A stretch of 64,000 nt of DNA from Microbulbifer taiwanensis (GTDB lineage Bacteria; Pseudomonadota; Gammaproteobacteria; Pseudomonadales; Cellvibrionaceae). Below the pieces are notes generated by a model, which made no database searches, had not been told where the DNA came from, and saw nothing but the letters and a program-made list of their open reading frames with translations. The position numbers and the translations under genes are program-made. Of this stretch, positions 8,665-17,249 are shown in pieces; position 1 is the first letter of the stretch; every line of letters starts with the position of its first letter. The stretch lies in NCBI RefSeq assembly GCF_014904815.1, contig NZ_JACZFR010000032.1:1-64000 (forward strand), in the 5' to 3' direction.

Positions 8665-9543
8665 TTACAATTTGTTGATCGGCACTTTCAGGTAGACGGT
8701 GCCATTATCTTCAGGCGGCGGCATCTGGCCCGCGCGGATATTGACCTGGATCGATGGAATGATCAGGCTCGGCATTGCCAGTGTGGCGTCGCGCTCGGTG
8801 CGCATCGCCACGAACTCCGCCTCGGTGATGCCATCGCGCAGGTGAATATTATCGCGTTTCTGGGCGCCCACAGTGGTTTCGCACAGGTGTTCGCGCTCGC
8901 CGGACGGCGGGTAATCGTGACACATGAACATGCGCGTCTCTTCCGGCAACGCCAGTAGCTTCTGCGCCGATCGGTACAGGGCTTTCGCATCGCCACCGGG
9001 AAAATCGCAGCGGGAGCTGCCCACATCCGGCATAAACAGGGTGTCGCCGACAAACAGCGCATCACCGATCAACCAGGCCATATCCGCAGGAGTGTGGCCC
9101 GGGACATAGATAACGCGCGCCTGCAGCCCGCCGACATTGAATGTTTCGCCGTCGCAGAACAGGTGATCGAACTGGCTGCCGTCCGCGAGAAAACCTCTCT
9201 CCAGGTTGAACACTTCGCGGAAGGTGCTCTGCACCTGCCGTATCTCCTCGCCGATGGCGGTTTTGCCACCCAGCCTTTCGCGAATAAACGGCGCCGCGGA
9301 CAGGTGATCGGCGTGGGCGTGGGTTTCCAGTACCCACTCCACGGTGAGATTTTTCTCGCGCACGAAAGCTGCGATCGCCTCGGCACCGGCGGTGCCCGTG
9401 CGGCCGGAAGCAGGATCGAACTCGAGCACCGCATCCACTACCGCGGCGGCGCCGCCCTCGCGGTCGTAAACGACATAGCTCCAGGTTTCGGTATTCCGAT
9501 CGAGAAAGGGCTGAACCTGTGTGAGCGGCTTGGCGACAGACAT
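8665..9543 (-). CDS. MBL-fold hydrolase, persulfide dioxygenase-like (Blh C-terminal type)
   Basis: A 292-residue metallo-beta-lactamase-fold protein with the metal motif THAHADHL (residues 74-81), the VPGHTPADMAW second motif and the GDTLFMPDVGSSRCDFPGG segment. This set is typical of ETHE1/Blh persulfide dioxygenases, non-heme iron enzymes that oxidise glutathione persulfide to sulfite. Start 9543 is supported by GGAGG seven bases upstream; upstream codons to 9603 run through the promoter. It is the first gene of the leftward unit and is divergent from bigR, so it is the likely main target of BigR. Confidence 0.9.
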   Translation of the reverse strand: MSVAKPLTQVQPFLDRNTETWSYVVYDREGGAAAVVDAVLEFDPASGRTGTAGAEAIAAFVREKNLTVEWVLETHAHADHLSAAPFIRERLGGKTAIGEEIRQVQSTFREVFNLERGFLADGSQFDHLFCDGETFNVGGLQARVIYVPGHTPADMAWLIGDALFVGDTLFMPDVGSSRCDFPGGDAKALYRSAQKLLALPEETRMFMCHDYPPSGEREHLCETTVGAQKRDNIHLRDGITEAEFVAMRTERDATLAMPSLIIPSIQVNIRAGQMPPPEDNGTVYLKVPINKL

Positions 9544-9574
9544 GCATTGACCTCCGGTACTTGGCACTGGCCAC

Positions 9575-9609
9575 AATATACTTGTCGACAATATACAAAT
9601 CAATATAAT
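9575..9609. promoter_or_regulatory. Overlapping divergent promoters of the MBL gene and bigR
   Basis: Rightward: TTGTCG (9582-9587), 16-base spacer, perfect TATAAT (9604-9609), about 36 bases before the bigR start. Leftward: TTGATT (complement of 9598-9603), 17-base spacer, TATATT (complement of 9575-9580). The two promoters share the same 35 bases, so one bound regulator can control both directions. Confidence 0.65.
9577..9596. promoter_or_regulatory. Candidate BigR operator
   Basis: The sequence TATACTTGTCGACAATATAC contains a perfect 10-base palindrome TTGTCGACAA flanked by TATA on both sides. AT-rich palindromes overlapping the promoter are the known type of BigR/SqrR site. It covers the -35 of bigR and the -10 of the MBL gene, which would allow repression of both. 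Confidence 0.6.
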
Positions 9610-9644
9610 GTAAAAATGTAAAGTATCCCAGCGGGGAGAAATCC

Positions 9645-9959
9645 ATGCCTGAAACTGCCGAGGTCAGTCTCGACAAGATGCGCGCCTCCGCCGGCGAAGC
9701 CGCACAGATGCTGCGCTCCCTGGGCAATCGGGACCGGCTGCTGCTGCTGTGCCTGCTGAGCCAGGCGGAGCTGAATGTCGGCCAGCTGGAGACGCGACTG
9801 GATATACGCCAGCCCAGCCTGTCGCAGCAGCTCGGCGTTTTGCGGCGGGAGGGCCTGGTGGCGACCCGGCGCGAGGGCAAGCATGTCTATTACCGGGTTG
9901 CCGACCAGCGGGTACTGACAATGCTGCGAACCCTCTACCAACTTTACTGTGCGGAGTAG
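9645..9959 (+). CDS. bigR: ArsR/SmtB-family sulfide/persulfide-responsive repressor BigR
   Basis: A 104-residue winged-helix ArsR-family protein; the recognition helix is in RQPSLSQQLGVLRREGL and the wing in REGKHVYYRV. It has two cysteines, C36 in helix 2 (LLLLCLLS) and C102 at the C-terminal end (YQLYC). This matches the pair that forms a disulfide or polysulfide bridge in BigR/SqrR and releases the repressor. It is divergent from the persulfide dioxygenase gene and leads an operon with two YeeE/YedE genes. The start at 9645 has GGGGAG a few bases upstream. Assignment rests on cysteines plus context. Confidence 0.87.
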   Translation: MPETAEVSLDKMRASAGEAAQMLRSLGNRDRLLLLCLLSQAELNVGQLETRLDIRQPSLSQQLGVLRREGLVATRREGKHVYYRVADQRVLTMLRTLYQLYCAE

Positions 9960-9968
9960 CCCCCAACC

Positions 9969-10403
9969 ATGACCATTGACTGGAATGCGTTTACCCCCTG
10001 GTCCGCCCTGGCCGGCGGCGCGCTTATCGGGCTGGCGAGTGCCCTGCTGTTGCTGCTGAACGGCCGCATAGCCGGCATCTCGGGTATTCTCGGCGGACTG
10101 ATAGACCGCACTGCCGGGGAGACCGGTTGGCGGCGGGCTTTCGTGCTGGGGCTACTGCTCAGCCCGCTGGTGTGGCTGCTGTTCGCCGCCCTGCCCCCGA
10201 TCCGGATCGAGGCCGGCTATCCGCTTTTGATCGCCGCCGGCCTGCTGGTCGGAATCGGAACCCGCTACGGTTCCGGCTGTACCAGCGGCCACGGCGTCTG
10301 TGGCCTGTCGCGCCTGTCCCCGCGCTCGCTGGTGGCGACACTCGGTTTTATGGGCGCCGGCTTCGCCACTGTCTTTGCAACGCGCCACCTGTTGGGAGGC
10401 TAG
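9969..10403 (+). CDS. YeeE/YedE family membrane protein, first half-transporter
   Basis: A 144-residue, four-helix membrane protein of the YeeE/YedE (DUF395) family. The hallmark [18 protein letters not shown] places a conserved cysteine at residue 104. These proteins pass thiosulfate or reduced sulfur across the inner membrane by relay between cysteines; in BigR loci two half-size copies (PmpA/PmpB type) are paired. It starts nine bases after bigR and ends four bases before the next gene, so the three are one operon. Whether it imports or exports sulfur cannot be told from sequence. Confidence 0.88.
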   Translation: MTIDWNAFTPWSALAGGALIGLASALLLLLNGRIAGISGILGGLIDRTAGETGWRRAFVLGLLLSPLVWLLFAALPPIRIEAGYPLLIAAGLLVGIGTRYGSGCTSGHGVCGLSRLSPRSLVATLGFMGAGFATVFATRHLLGG

Positions 10404-10407
10404 GCCC

Positions 10408-10839
10408 ATGAAAAGAACGCACTTCAGTGCATTGGCCGCCGGGCTGCTATTCGGCCTGGGCCTGCTGCTGTCCGGCATGGCGAACCCGGAAAAGGTGCTC
10501 GGCTTCCTCGACCTGGCCGGCGCCTGGGATCCTTCCCTGGCCCTGGTGATGGCCGGCGCCATCGGCGTTGCCCTGCCGGTGTTCCGGCTTGCCAGGGGGC
10601 ACAGCCAGTCGCTACTGGGAGAGGAGAACAACCTGCCGACACGGCGCGACATAGACCGCCCCCTGGTGATCGGCAGCCTGCTGTTCGGTGTCGGCTGGGG
10701 GCTGGCGGGCTTCTGCCCGGGGCCGGCGATAGTGGCCACCGGCGCCGGCCAGAGCAAGGCGCTGGTATTTGCCCTGGCAATGCTGGCGGGCATGGGCCTC
10801 TACCATCTGCTGAATCGCCGTGGCCGCACTCCGGCCTGA
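10408..10839 (+). CDS. YeeE/YedE family membrane protein, second half-transporter (DUF6691-like)
   Basis: A 143-residue membrane protein that pairs with the preceding YeeE/YedE protein. It shows the second hallmark GWGLAGFCPGPAIVATG, with the conserved cysteine near residue 103, and four hydrophobic segments. Together the two genes equal one full-length YeeE/YedE transporter split in two. The ATG at 10408 follows the previous stop by four bases; the longer open frame upstream overlaps that gene and is rejected. Likely repressed by BigR with its neighbours. Confidence 0.88.
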   Translation: MKRTHFSALAAGLLFGLGLLLSGMANPEKVLGFLDLAGAWDPSLALVMAGAIGVALPVFRLARGHSQSLLGEENNLPTRRDIDRPLVIGSLLFGVGWGLAGFCPGPAIVATGAGQSKALVFALAMLAGMGLYHLLNRRGRTPA

Positions 10840-10945
10840 ATTGCCGGATCCGGTAACTCAGAGTGCCGGCGGGGCCCTTCCCCCAATCCCGTCTATCTTT
10901 TCTGAGAGTCTTCCGAAAGCCGCGGCAATGGAATAAAAGGCAGGG

Positions 10946-12682
10946 ATGCGGGCCAGCAGATTGATTCCCCAGTGGTTGAAACACTACCGGCGCCAATGGC
11001 TGGCGGGGGACGCGATTGCGGCACTGGTGGCCACCATGATGCTGGTGCCCCAGGCGCTGGCCTATGCCGCCCTGGCCGGGCTGCCGCCCCATATCGGTCT
11101 CTACGCGGGCCTCCTGCCCCTCATTGGCTATGCCATCTTCGGCACCAGCTCGGCACTGTCTGTCGGCCCTGTCGCGGTGCTGGCGCTGATGACCGCCTCG
11201 GCGCTGTCGCCGCTGGCGGCGCCCGGCAGCGAGGAGTATATCGCCGGCGCGATCATTCTCGCCGCCCTCAGCGGTCTCTTCCTGTTCGCCATGGGCCTGC
11301 TCGGCCTCGGCGCCCTCTCCAACCTGCTCAGTCACCCCGTCATCAGCGGCTTCGTCTCCGGCGCCGCCACGCTGATCATCATTGGCCAGATAAGTCCGCT
11401 GTTCGGTATCGACAGCGACGGCGATACCGCCCTGCAACTCTTGATCAGCACGCTGAAACAACTGCCTGAGGCGGCACCCATGACCGCCGAACTGGGGATT
11501 TCGGCCGTCCTGATGCTGGTGGCCGCGCGCCTGTGGCTGGCGCCGCTGCTGCAGCGACTGGGACTGGCGGAGTCCTGGGCGAAGCTGCTCTCCCGGCTGG
11601 CGCCGATGCTGGTGGTGCTGGTCGCTATCGCGCTGACGACACTGTTTCACTGGGAGAGGCACCTGGCAGTGGTGGGCGCCATTCCACCGGGACTGCCGCA
11701 GCTCAAACTGCCGGGCTTCCACTGGGACCTGACCTACAAGCTGCTACTACCCGCCTTGATCATCGCCCTGCTCGGCTTTGTCGAGAGCCTCTCCATCGCC
11801 CACGCCATTGCGCTGCGGCGCGGCGAGCGGCTGAACGCGGATGCGGAGTTGCGCGGGCTGGGCGCGGCCAACCTGCTCAGCGCCCTGTCCGGCGGCTTCG
11901 CCGTGACCGGCAGCTTTGCCCGCACCGCCATCAACGATGAGGGTGGCGCGCACACGCCCATGAGCGGTGTTATCGCCGCACTGCTGATGGCACTGGTACT
12001 GCTGTTTATCACCAACCTGTTTACCGAACTGCCACTGTGCGTGCTGGCGGCGACCATCATCGTCGCCGCCGCCAGCCTGGTGGACGTGAGCGGCTTTATT
12101 CACAACTGGCGCTACGACCGCACCGACGGCGTCGCCATGACCGGCACCTTTCTCGGCGTACTGCTGTTCGGCGTGGAGGCGGGAATAGGCCTGGGTATCG
12201 GCCTCTCCTTTGCCACCCTGATCTGGCGCACCAGCCGCCCCCATATCGCCGTGGTGGGACGGGTCCCCGGCACCGAGCACTTCCGCAATGTGCTGCGACA
12301 CACGGTCAAGACACAGCCGGACATTCTCTTCCTGCGCATCGACGAGAGCCTGTTTTTCAGCAATATCAGCGCCGTGGAGGATCGCCTGCTGAGCGAGATA
12401 AAGCGGCACCCGCAGATACGCGAGCTGGTACTGATACTGTCCTCGGTCAGCCGTATCGACGGCACCGCCCTGGAGCGGTTGCAGCAGGTAAACAGGGACC
12501 TGCACGAGCGGGATATCCGCCTGCACCTGTCGGAGGTAAAGGGGCCGGTGCTGGATCGCCTGGGGCGCTCCAGGCTGCTGGAGGAACTGAGCGGGCGGGT
12601 TTTCCTCTCCTCCTATATCGCCGAGCTGGCACTGCGACGCAACCGGCTGGATGAGGGTGAGGCCGCGGCCGGCAGCGGCTGA
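10946..12682 (+). CDS. SulP family inorganic anion transporter with STAS domain (copy 2)
   Basis: A 578-residue SulP permease with the same landmarks as copy 1: DAIAALVATMMLVPQALAYA, LSVGPVAVLALM, and a C-terminal STAS domain with ILSSVSRIDGTALERLQ. It lies 106 bases after the second YeeE/YedE gene on the same strand, so it may be in the bigR operon or have its own promoter. Two SulP transporters at the outer ends of one sulfide locus suggest paralogues with different substrates or directions, for example sulfite export and sulfate exchange; this is inference. Confidence 0.92.
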   Translation: MRASRLIPQWLKHYRRQWLAGDAIAALVATMMLVPQALAYAALAGLPPHIGLYAGLLPLIGYAIFGTSSALSVGPVAVLALMTASALSPLAAPGSEEYIAGAIILAALSGLFLFAMGLLGLGALSNLLSHPVISGFVSGAATLIIIGQISPLFGIDSDGDTALQLLISTLKQLPEAAPMTAELGISAVLMLVAARLWLAPLLQRLGLAESWAKLLSRLAPMLVVLVAIALTTLFHWERHLAVVGAIPPGLPQLKLPGFHWDLTYKLLLPALIIALLGFVESLSIAHAIALRRGERLNADAELRGLGAANLLSALSGGFAVTGSFARTAINDEGGAHTPMSGVIAALLMALVLLFITNLFTELPLCVLAATIIVAAASLVDVSGFIHNWRYDRTDGVAMTGTFLGVLLFGVEAGIGLGIGLSFATLIWRTSRPHIAVVGRVPGTEHFRNVLRHTVKTQPDILFLRIDESLFFSNISAVEDRLLSEIKRHPQIRELVLILSSVSRIDGTALERLQQVNRDLHERDIRLHLSEVKGPVLDRLGRSRLLEELSGRVFLSSYIAELALRRNRLDEGEAAAGSG

Positions 12683-12746
12683 CCGCACACTTGTCCCCAG
12701 CCGCCTTATACTGGCAAAATATCCAGTATTTGGGCAGCCGCCGCCG

Positions 12747-14963
12747 ATGCAGCAACTTACGGATGAACAACAGGCCATCGCCGATCACCCCGGCGGCCAC
12801 GCCAAGATTATCGCCGTGGCCGGTTCCGGCAAGACCACCGCGTTGCTGCACTATGTCAGGAACCGCCTGGATGCGGGCATCGCGTCCGGGCGGGTGCTGG
12901 TACTGATGTACAACCGCAGCGCGCGGGAGGATTTCGAGCGGCGCCTGCAGCAGCTGATCGAGGGCGCGGCCCCGGCCGTGCACACTTTCCATAGTCTCGG
13001 CTACCGCCTCTACCAGCGCATGATCGCCAACCGGCATATCTCCCCGGCCAACCTGACCCCCCTGCCCCAGTCCGTGGTGCAACTGCAGATCTGGAAGGCG
13101 ATAGAAAAATGCGCACCGCCCTACGAACTGGAGGAGATACGCGCGCGCAAGCAGTCGGAAATCGAAGCCGCGGAATTTTTTATCGACTATACAAAGACGA
13201 TCCTGACCGGCGACTTTAGTGCTTTCCAGGCGCTGAAGCTCGGCGATGAGTACATGTATTTTTTAAAGGTGTTCCGCGCCTTTGAGGACTGGCGCCGCAG
13301 CCAGAATGCGGTGACCTACGCCGACCTGATCTACGACCCGGCGATACTGCTCAGCCTGGAGCCGGGTATGGCCGAGCAGTATGGCAGCCACTACGAGGAT
13401 ATCCTGGTGGACGAGTACCAGGATATCAATGAAGTGCAGCATTTTTTACTGCGCGTGCTCTACGGAAAATCCGGCAACGTGATCGCCATCGGCGACCCGG
13501 ACCAGACCATCTACGAGTGGCGCGGCTCCAAGCCCAATTTCCTGCTCAAGTTCTTTGACGGCGATTTCCCGCCCTCCAACGTCTATCAGCTGAGTCGCAC
13601 CTTTCGCTACGGGCACCAGCTGTCCCTGGCCGCCAATCACTTTATCGAGAACAATCGCGAGCGCGCGAAAATTTTCTGCGTCTCCGCCGACGGCGAGCAG
13701 CAAACGGATATCGAGCTGGTACAGGCAGAAAAGGAAACCCGCTGGCTGGTGGAGCACCTCCGCCGCTGCAAAACCAAAGGGCAACCGCTGGAGCAGGTCG
13801 CAATACTGGTGCGCCTCTGGTCGGTGGCCGCGCCGATCGAACTGGCACTGCTGGCCAACAACATTCCCTACCGCTCCGGCAATCGCAATACAGTGCTGTC
13901 GCGCCGCGAACTGCGCCCGCTGTTCTGGAGCCTGAATATCGCTTCCGGCCGCTTCGCCGAGCTGCCGGCCGGGCGGCGCGCGCAGGGCTTGTACGAGTGG
14001 CTGACTGCACCCCATATCCGCATTGCGCGCAAACTGCTGGAGCCGATCTGTGCACAGCTGGCGCAGCGCGATGGAGACTGGGGCGCACACCTGCTGGCAC
14101 TGGTGCCCGAATCACTGAGCAAGGCGCAGCTGAAACGGCTGCGCCAACGCGCCGAGCTGCTGACGGAAATGGAAAACTGGCGCGGCCTGGCCGGCGAGCT
14201 GCTGCGCCGCCAGTTGGGAGAACTGGATTACCTGAGCGGTATCGGCGACGACAGCTTTACCCGCCAGCAAGGCGAGGAGCGTCAACAGACAATACTCGCA
14301 TTCTGTCAGTACCTGGATAGCCTCAAGCAACCACCCACCGAGGCGCTGGCGCATTTACAGGAACTGCAGCGCCAGCACCGCGAGGGCGAACAGTCGGCCG
14401 CGGAAGCGGTGCAGATCACCACCATGCACCAGGCCAAGGGCCTGGAGTGGGACCAGGTGATCATTCCATCCCTGACCCAGCACAATATGCCCTACCAGCC
14501 GCAGCGGGATTTCTCCACGCCGGCATCCTTGGAGAGCGAGCGGCGCCTGATGTACGTGGCCATGACCCGCGCCCGCCGGCAGCTATACCTGTTGGCGCCA
14601 CAGCCAGCGCCGAAAGAACAGGGAGCCGCGGCGGAGCAGCAACCGTCGCTGTTTATCGACGAGATGCAGCTGCCACTGTGCAAATTGATGGCCGGGGCAC
14701 TGCAACAGCGACCGACGGAAATCACCAGCAGCATTCCCATCACCCGCCAGGCCCTGCACTATCTGGAGGCCTGCGATTACAACCCGGAAATCAGCGGCCC
14801 GCGCGCGCCGCTGCACAAACCGGCACTGGGCGACGGCATCCGCCACCGCAAGCTGGGTTACGGACGGGTGATCAAATGGGAGGACGAGAGAGTGGAGGTG
14901 CTGTTCAGCGACCGGCAGACGCGGCGCTTTGATTGGGAGAAACTCGCGCAGCACTTGCTGTAA
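12747..14963 (+). CDS. UvrD/Rep-type superfamily 1 DNA helicase
   Basis: A 738-residue SF1A helicase. Walker A is AVAGSGKTT (residues 23-31), Walker B ILVDEYQDINEVQ, motif III GDPDQTIYEWRGS, motif IV QLSRTFRYG, motif V TTMHQAKGLEWDQVI and motif VI YVAMTRARRQLYL. The last 50 residues (HRKLGYGRVIKWEDERVEVL) resemble the Tudor-like C-terminal domain of UvrD/PcrA. It should unwind DNA 3' to 5' using ATP, but it is not closely tied to uvrD or rep. The start at 12747 gives the usual MQQLTDEQQAI opening. It follows the SulP gene by about 60 bases and ends facing a repeat pair. Confidence 0.9.
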   Translation: MQQLTDEQQAIADHPGGHAKIIAVAGSGKTTALLHYVRNRLDAGIASGRVLVLMYNRSAREDFERRLQQLIEGAAPAVHTFHSLGYRLYQRMIANRHISPANLTPLPQSVVQLQIWKAIEKCAPPYELEEIRARKQSEIEAAEFFIDYTKTILTGDFSAFQALKLGDEYMYFLKVFRAFEDWRRSQNAVTYADLIYDPAILLSLEPGMAEQYGSHYEDILVDEYQDINEVQHFLLRVLYGKSGNVIAIGDPDQTIYEWRGSKPNFLLKFFDGDFPPSNVYQLSRTFRYGHQLSLAANHFIENNRERAKIFCVSADGEQQTDIELVQAEKETRWLVEHLRRCKTKGQPLEQVAILVRLWSVAAPIELALLANNIPYRSGNRNTVLSRRELRPLFWSLNIASGRFAELPAGRRAQGLYEWLTAPHIRIARKLLEPICAQLAQRDGDWGAHLLALVPESLSKAQLKRLRQRAELLTEMENWRGLAGELLRRQLGELDYLSGIGDDSFTRQQGEERQQTILAFCQYLDSLKQPPTEALAHLQELQRQHREGEQSAAEAVQITTMHQAKGLEWDQVIIPSLTQHNMPYQPQRDFSTPASLESERRLMYVAMTRARRQLYLLAPQPAPKEQGAAAEQQPSLFIDEMQLPLCKLMAGALQQRPTEITSSIPITRQALHYLEACDYNPEISGPRAPLHKPALGDGIRHRKLGYGRVIKWEDERVEVLFSDRQTRRFDWEKLAQHLL

Positions 14964-14971
14964 TTACTGAA

Positions 14972-15048
14972 TGTAGGAGCGGCCGGTGGCCGCGATCAAA
15001 ATCCCAGGTGATGCCTATCACTTATCGCGGCCACCGGCCGCTCCTACA
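14972..15048. repeat. REP-like element with 25-bp perfect inverted repeat
   Basis: A 25-base arm starting TGTAGGAGCGGCC (14972-14996) is repeated perfectly in inverted form at 15024-15048, separated by a 27-base loop with its own weak GGTGAT/ATCACT pairing. It sits between converging genes and may act as a bidirectional terminator or mRNA-end stabiliser. The GGAGCGGCC core recurs at 40570. Confidence 0.8.
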
Positions 15049-15059
15049 GGGCCCTGTAT

Positions 15060-15105
15060 GGTGCGCCGTGCGTACCGCGAGACTTGAAGGTGCGCACGGC
15101 GCACC
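15060..15105. repeat. Second inverted repeat, 13-bp stem
   Basis: Arms GGTGCGCCGTGCG and CGCACGGCGCACC pair perfectly around a 20-base loop. This is another dispersed-repeat-like hairpin placed between the helicase gene and the lipoprotein gene, both of which end here. Confidence 0.7.
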
Positions 15106-15122
15106 CTACGCAAGTCCCGAAA

Positions 15123-15815
15123 TTATTCCGCAGCGCTATCCAATCCATGTGCGAACTGCTGGCTGACATTGAAAAACAGCGCATACTCGTCACCGGACTC
15201 GGGATCGCGCACCTGCATTTTGTCGTAGATGCCGCGCTGGTCGTAGACGATCGACTGGTTTAGCACCTGCAGGCCCTTGAGGCGAACGAAGCCGCGCAGT
15301 TCGGACGTGCTGATGGTGTGGTAGGCGCTGTCCTGGCTTCTGCCGTCACCGCTGCTCTCGATGGAGTCCATCAGGCCCTCGACCATATAGCGGTGTATGT
15401 CCTCCCGTTCCAGGTTGGCGCTGCGGCCACTGCAGACGACGCCGATCATATGGGCTTCGAGACTCATGTAATTGCTGGCCAGTACCTGGTCCACATGCTG
15501 CAGGCACTTACCGAACTCGGCGCTCTCCACCGAGCCGTAGGCCTCCGCCAGGCCTTCCAGCTTGCCCCCGCCGTAAGGGTTGTACTCCGCCGACTCGACA
15601 AAAGCGCGGCGCAGCGCATTGAAATCCAGGGTGAAAGACAACCGCTGTGCCTCGGCCAGCAGGCGGCGATATTCGCTCACTTCGGCCTGGCGCAGTTGGG
15701 GGCCGCCCTGTTGCCCATCCGCCTGCCGGGCAGGCGTGGTACTACAGGCCGCCAGAATGGCGCACAGGCCCAGCAACGCGCTTGCGCGCATAAATTTAAG
15801 ACTGAGAGTTGCCAT
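15123..15815 (-). CDS. DUF4919-like lipoprotein
   Basis: A 230-residue predicted lipoprotein. The N-terminal signal contains the lipobox LAAC followed by STTPARQ. The body shows FTLDFNALRRAFVES and YNPYGGGK, a pattern I associate with DUF4919, and TISTSELRGFVRLKGLQVLN in the second half. Function unknown; probably anchored to the outer membrane. The ATG at 15815 has GGAAG six bases upstream and overlaps the end of the patatin gene by 20 bases, so the two are translated from one mRNA. An internal ATG at 15791 would also keep the lipobox. Confidence 0.72.
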   Translation of the reverse strand: MATLSLKFMRASALLGLCAILAACSTTPARQADGQQGGPQLRQAEVSEYRRLLAEAQRLSFTLDFNALRRAFVESAEYNPYGGGKLEGLAEAYGSVESAEFGKCLQHVDQVLASNYMSLEAHMIGVVCSGRSANLEREDIHRYMVEGLMDSIESSGDGRSQDSAYHTISTSELRGFVRLKGLQVLNQSIVYDQRGIYDKMQVRDPESGDEYALFFNVSQQFAHGLDSAAE

Positions 15816-17061
15816 TGGCTGCTTCCGTTACAGGTTTGACTCTGATGCCGAACAGGCCCTTGCGCTCGGCCTCGGCGGGTTCCACGTGCGGCTGCAGGAA
15901 GGCGCGCAGCTTGTCCCGCTCCCACATGGCATCCTGGTAGCCAAGTTCGACCAGCTCGCCGATAAAAGGTTTCTCGAACAGCAGGTAGCTGGCCGCCGAG
16001 GCGCCGCCGCCGGATGTGGTGGCACCGGTGGAGCGGAACAGCCAGCGCAGTGCCGGCGGCAGATAGCGCACCTTGCGCCCTGCCAGGCGATCGAGGCTCT
16101 GGGACGGCTCGATGACCGCCGACTCCACCGGGCGCAGGGGCCCCAGGTCTTCGAGATTTTTCGCATCCACCGAGTCGAGCAACAGGTTGACCCTGTCCAA
16201 GTGCTCCAGGTCCCCTTCGAGGCTGTCGATAAAGGCCGCGTTGAACAGTTGGCCGGCGATCTGCGCTATGGACGGCGAGTGCCGCGGCGGCTTGGTGCGC
16301 TTCTTGCCCCAGTGTACCGGCGAGCGGTTGTCGGACACGCCCACGACAAACACGCGGTTGGCGCCCAGGTGCAGCGCCGGGCTGATCGGCGCCAGCTGGC
16401 GCACAGCGCCGTCGCCGAAATAGTCGTTGCCGATCTTGACGGTGGAGAACAGGGTCGGGATGGCCGCCGAGGCCATCAGGTGGTCGACGGTCAGGCGGGT
16501 GCGCACACCATAGCGGCGGAATCGCCGCCACTCGGGCAGCTCCTCGCCCCCCTGGAAGAAGCTGACGGACTCCCCCTCACTGTAGGAAAGGGCATTGACA
16601 CAAACGGCGCGCAGATGGCCGGCGTCGATATTCTTCTGGATATTGCCGAAGTGGACTACCTCTTCCACCAGTTGCCGCAGCGGCGAATTGTCCAGCAGAG
16701 CCAGTGGCTTCTGGCGCCCTACGCCCTGGTTGAACAGCGAGCGGGTGATGGCGAACATGTTGCCTAGCAGGCTGCGCCAGCTGCTGCGATAGATCTGGTC
16801 GACGGTCAACTGCTCCCAGAGGGCGCAGAGCCGCTCCACCGATTCCCTGAAGTTGCCCGGGTGGGACGCGAGCAGCAAGGCATTTACCGCCCCCGCCGAG
16901 GTGCCACAGATAATCTGGAAGGGGTGCGGATTGCTCTCCGGCGTCAGCTCCGCCAGCGCCTTGAGCACGCCAGCCTGGTAGGCGGCACGCGCACCGCCGC
17001 CGGACAGTACCAGGGCACTGGCCTGATAGGGGAGCTTTGGTATCTCATTATTTGCGGACAA
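15796..17061 (-). CDS. Patatin-like phospholipase
   Basis: A 421-residue patatin-family lipid acyl hydrolase. The oxyanion-hole motif is LSGGGARAAYQAGVLKAL (from residue 19), the nucleophile elbow is GTSAG (serine 55), and the catalytic Asp is in YFGDGAVRQ near residue 215, completing the Ser-Asp dyad. The following QLAPISPALHLGANRVFVV is also typical. No signal peptide is visible, so it probably acts on inner-membrane phospholipids or storage lipid from the cytoplasm, unlike RssA-type proteins of about 300 residues. It is the first gene of a pair with the DUF4919-like lipoprotein. Confidence 0.88.
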   Translation of the reverse strand: MSANNEIPKLPYQASALVLSGGGARAAYQAGVLKALAELTPESNPHPFQIICGTSAGAVNALLLASHPGNFRESVERLCALWEQLTVDQIYRSSWRSLLGNMFAITRSLFNQGVGRQKPLALLDNSPLRQLVEEVVHFGNIQKNIDAGHLRAVCVNALSYSEGESVSFFQGGEELPEWRRFRRYGVRTRLTVDHLMASAAIPTLFSTVKIGNDYFGDGAVRQLAPISPALHLGANRVFVVGVSDNRSPVHWGKKRTKPPRHSPSIAQIAGQLFNAAFIDSLEGDLEHLDRVNLLLDSVDAKNLEDLGPLRPVESAVIEPSQSLDRLAGRKVRYLPPALRWLFRSTGATTSGGGASAASYLLFEKPFIGELVELGYQDAMWERDKLRAFLQPHVEPAEAERKGLFGIRVKPVTEAANGNSQS

Positions 17062-17249
17062 TTTTTTCTACCAATAGCGAGAAAAAGCACACAGGGTCAC
17101 TTCAAGTCGGGCTACTGAGAAACCTGGTTCCCGGCAAATGCACTGCCGGGGTAATTAGCATAGCAGCCGCATATCGACAAGAAGATGACCCGATTGGGAT
17201 TTCGGTCGCAAAGCCGTGATGGGTTTGGCACCGAATCCGGCAGAAGCAA

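Noticed and set aside
10424..11722. 432-residue frame opposite the YeeE/YedE and SulP genes
   Set aside because: Gln/Arg-rich antisense shadow that spans two real genes.
15580..16767. 395-residue frame opposite the patatin gene
   Set aside because: Antisense to two well-supported genes; no motif.
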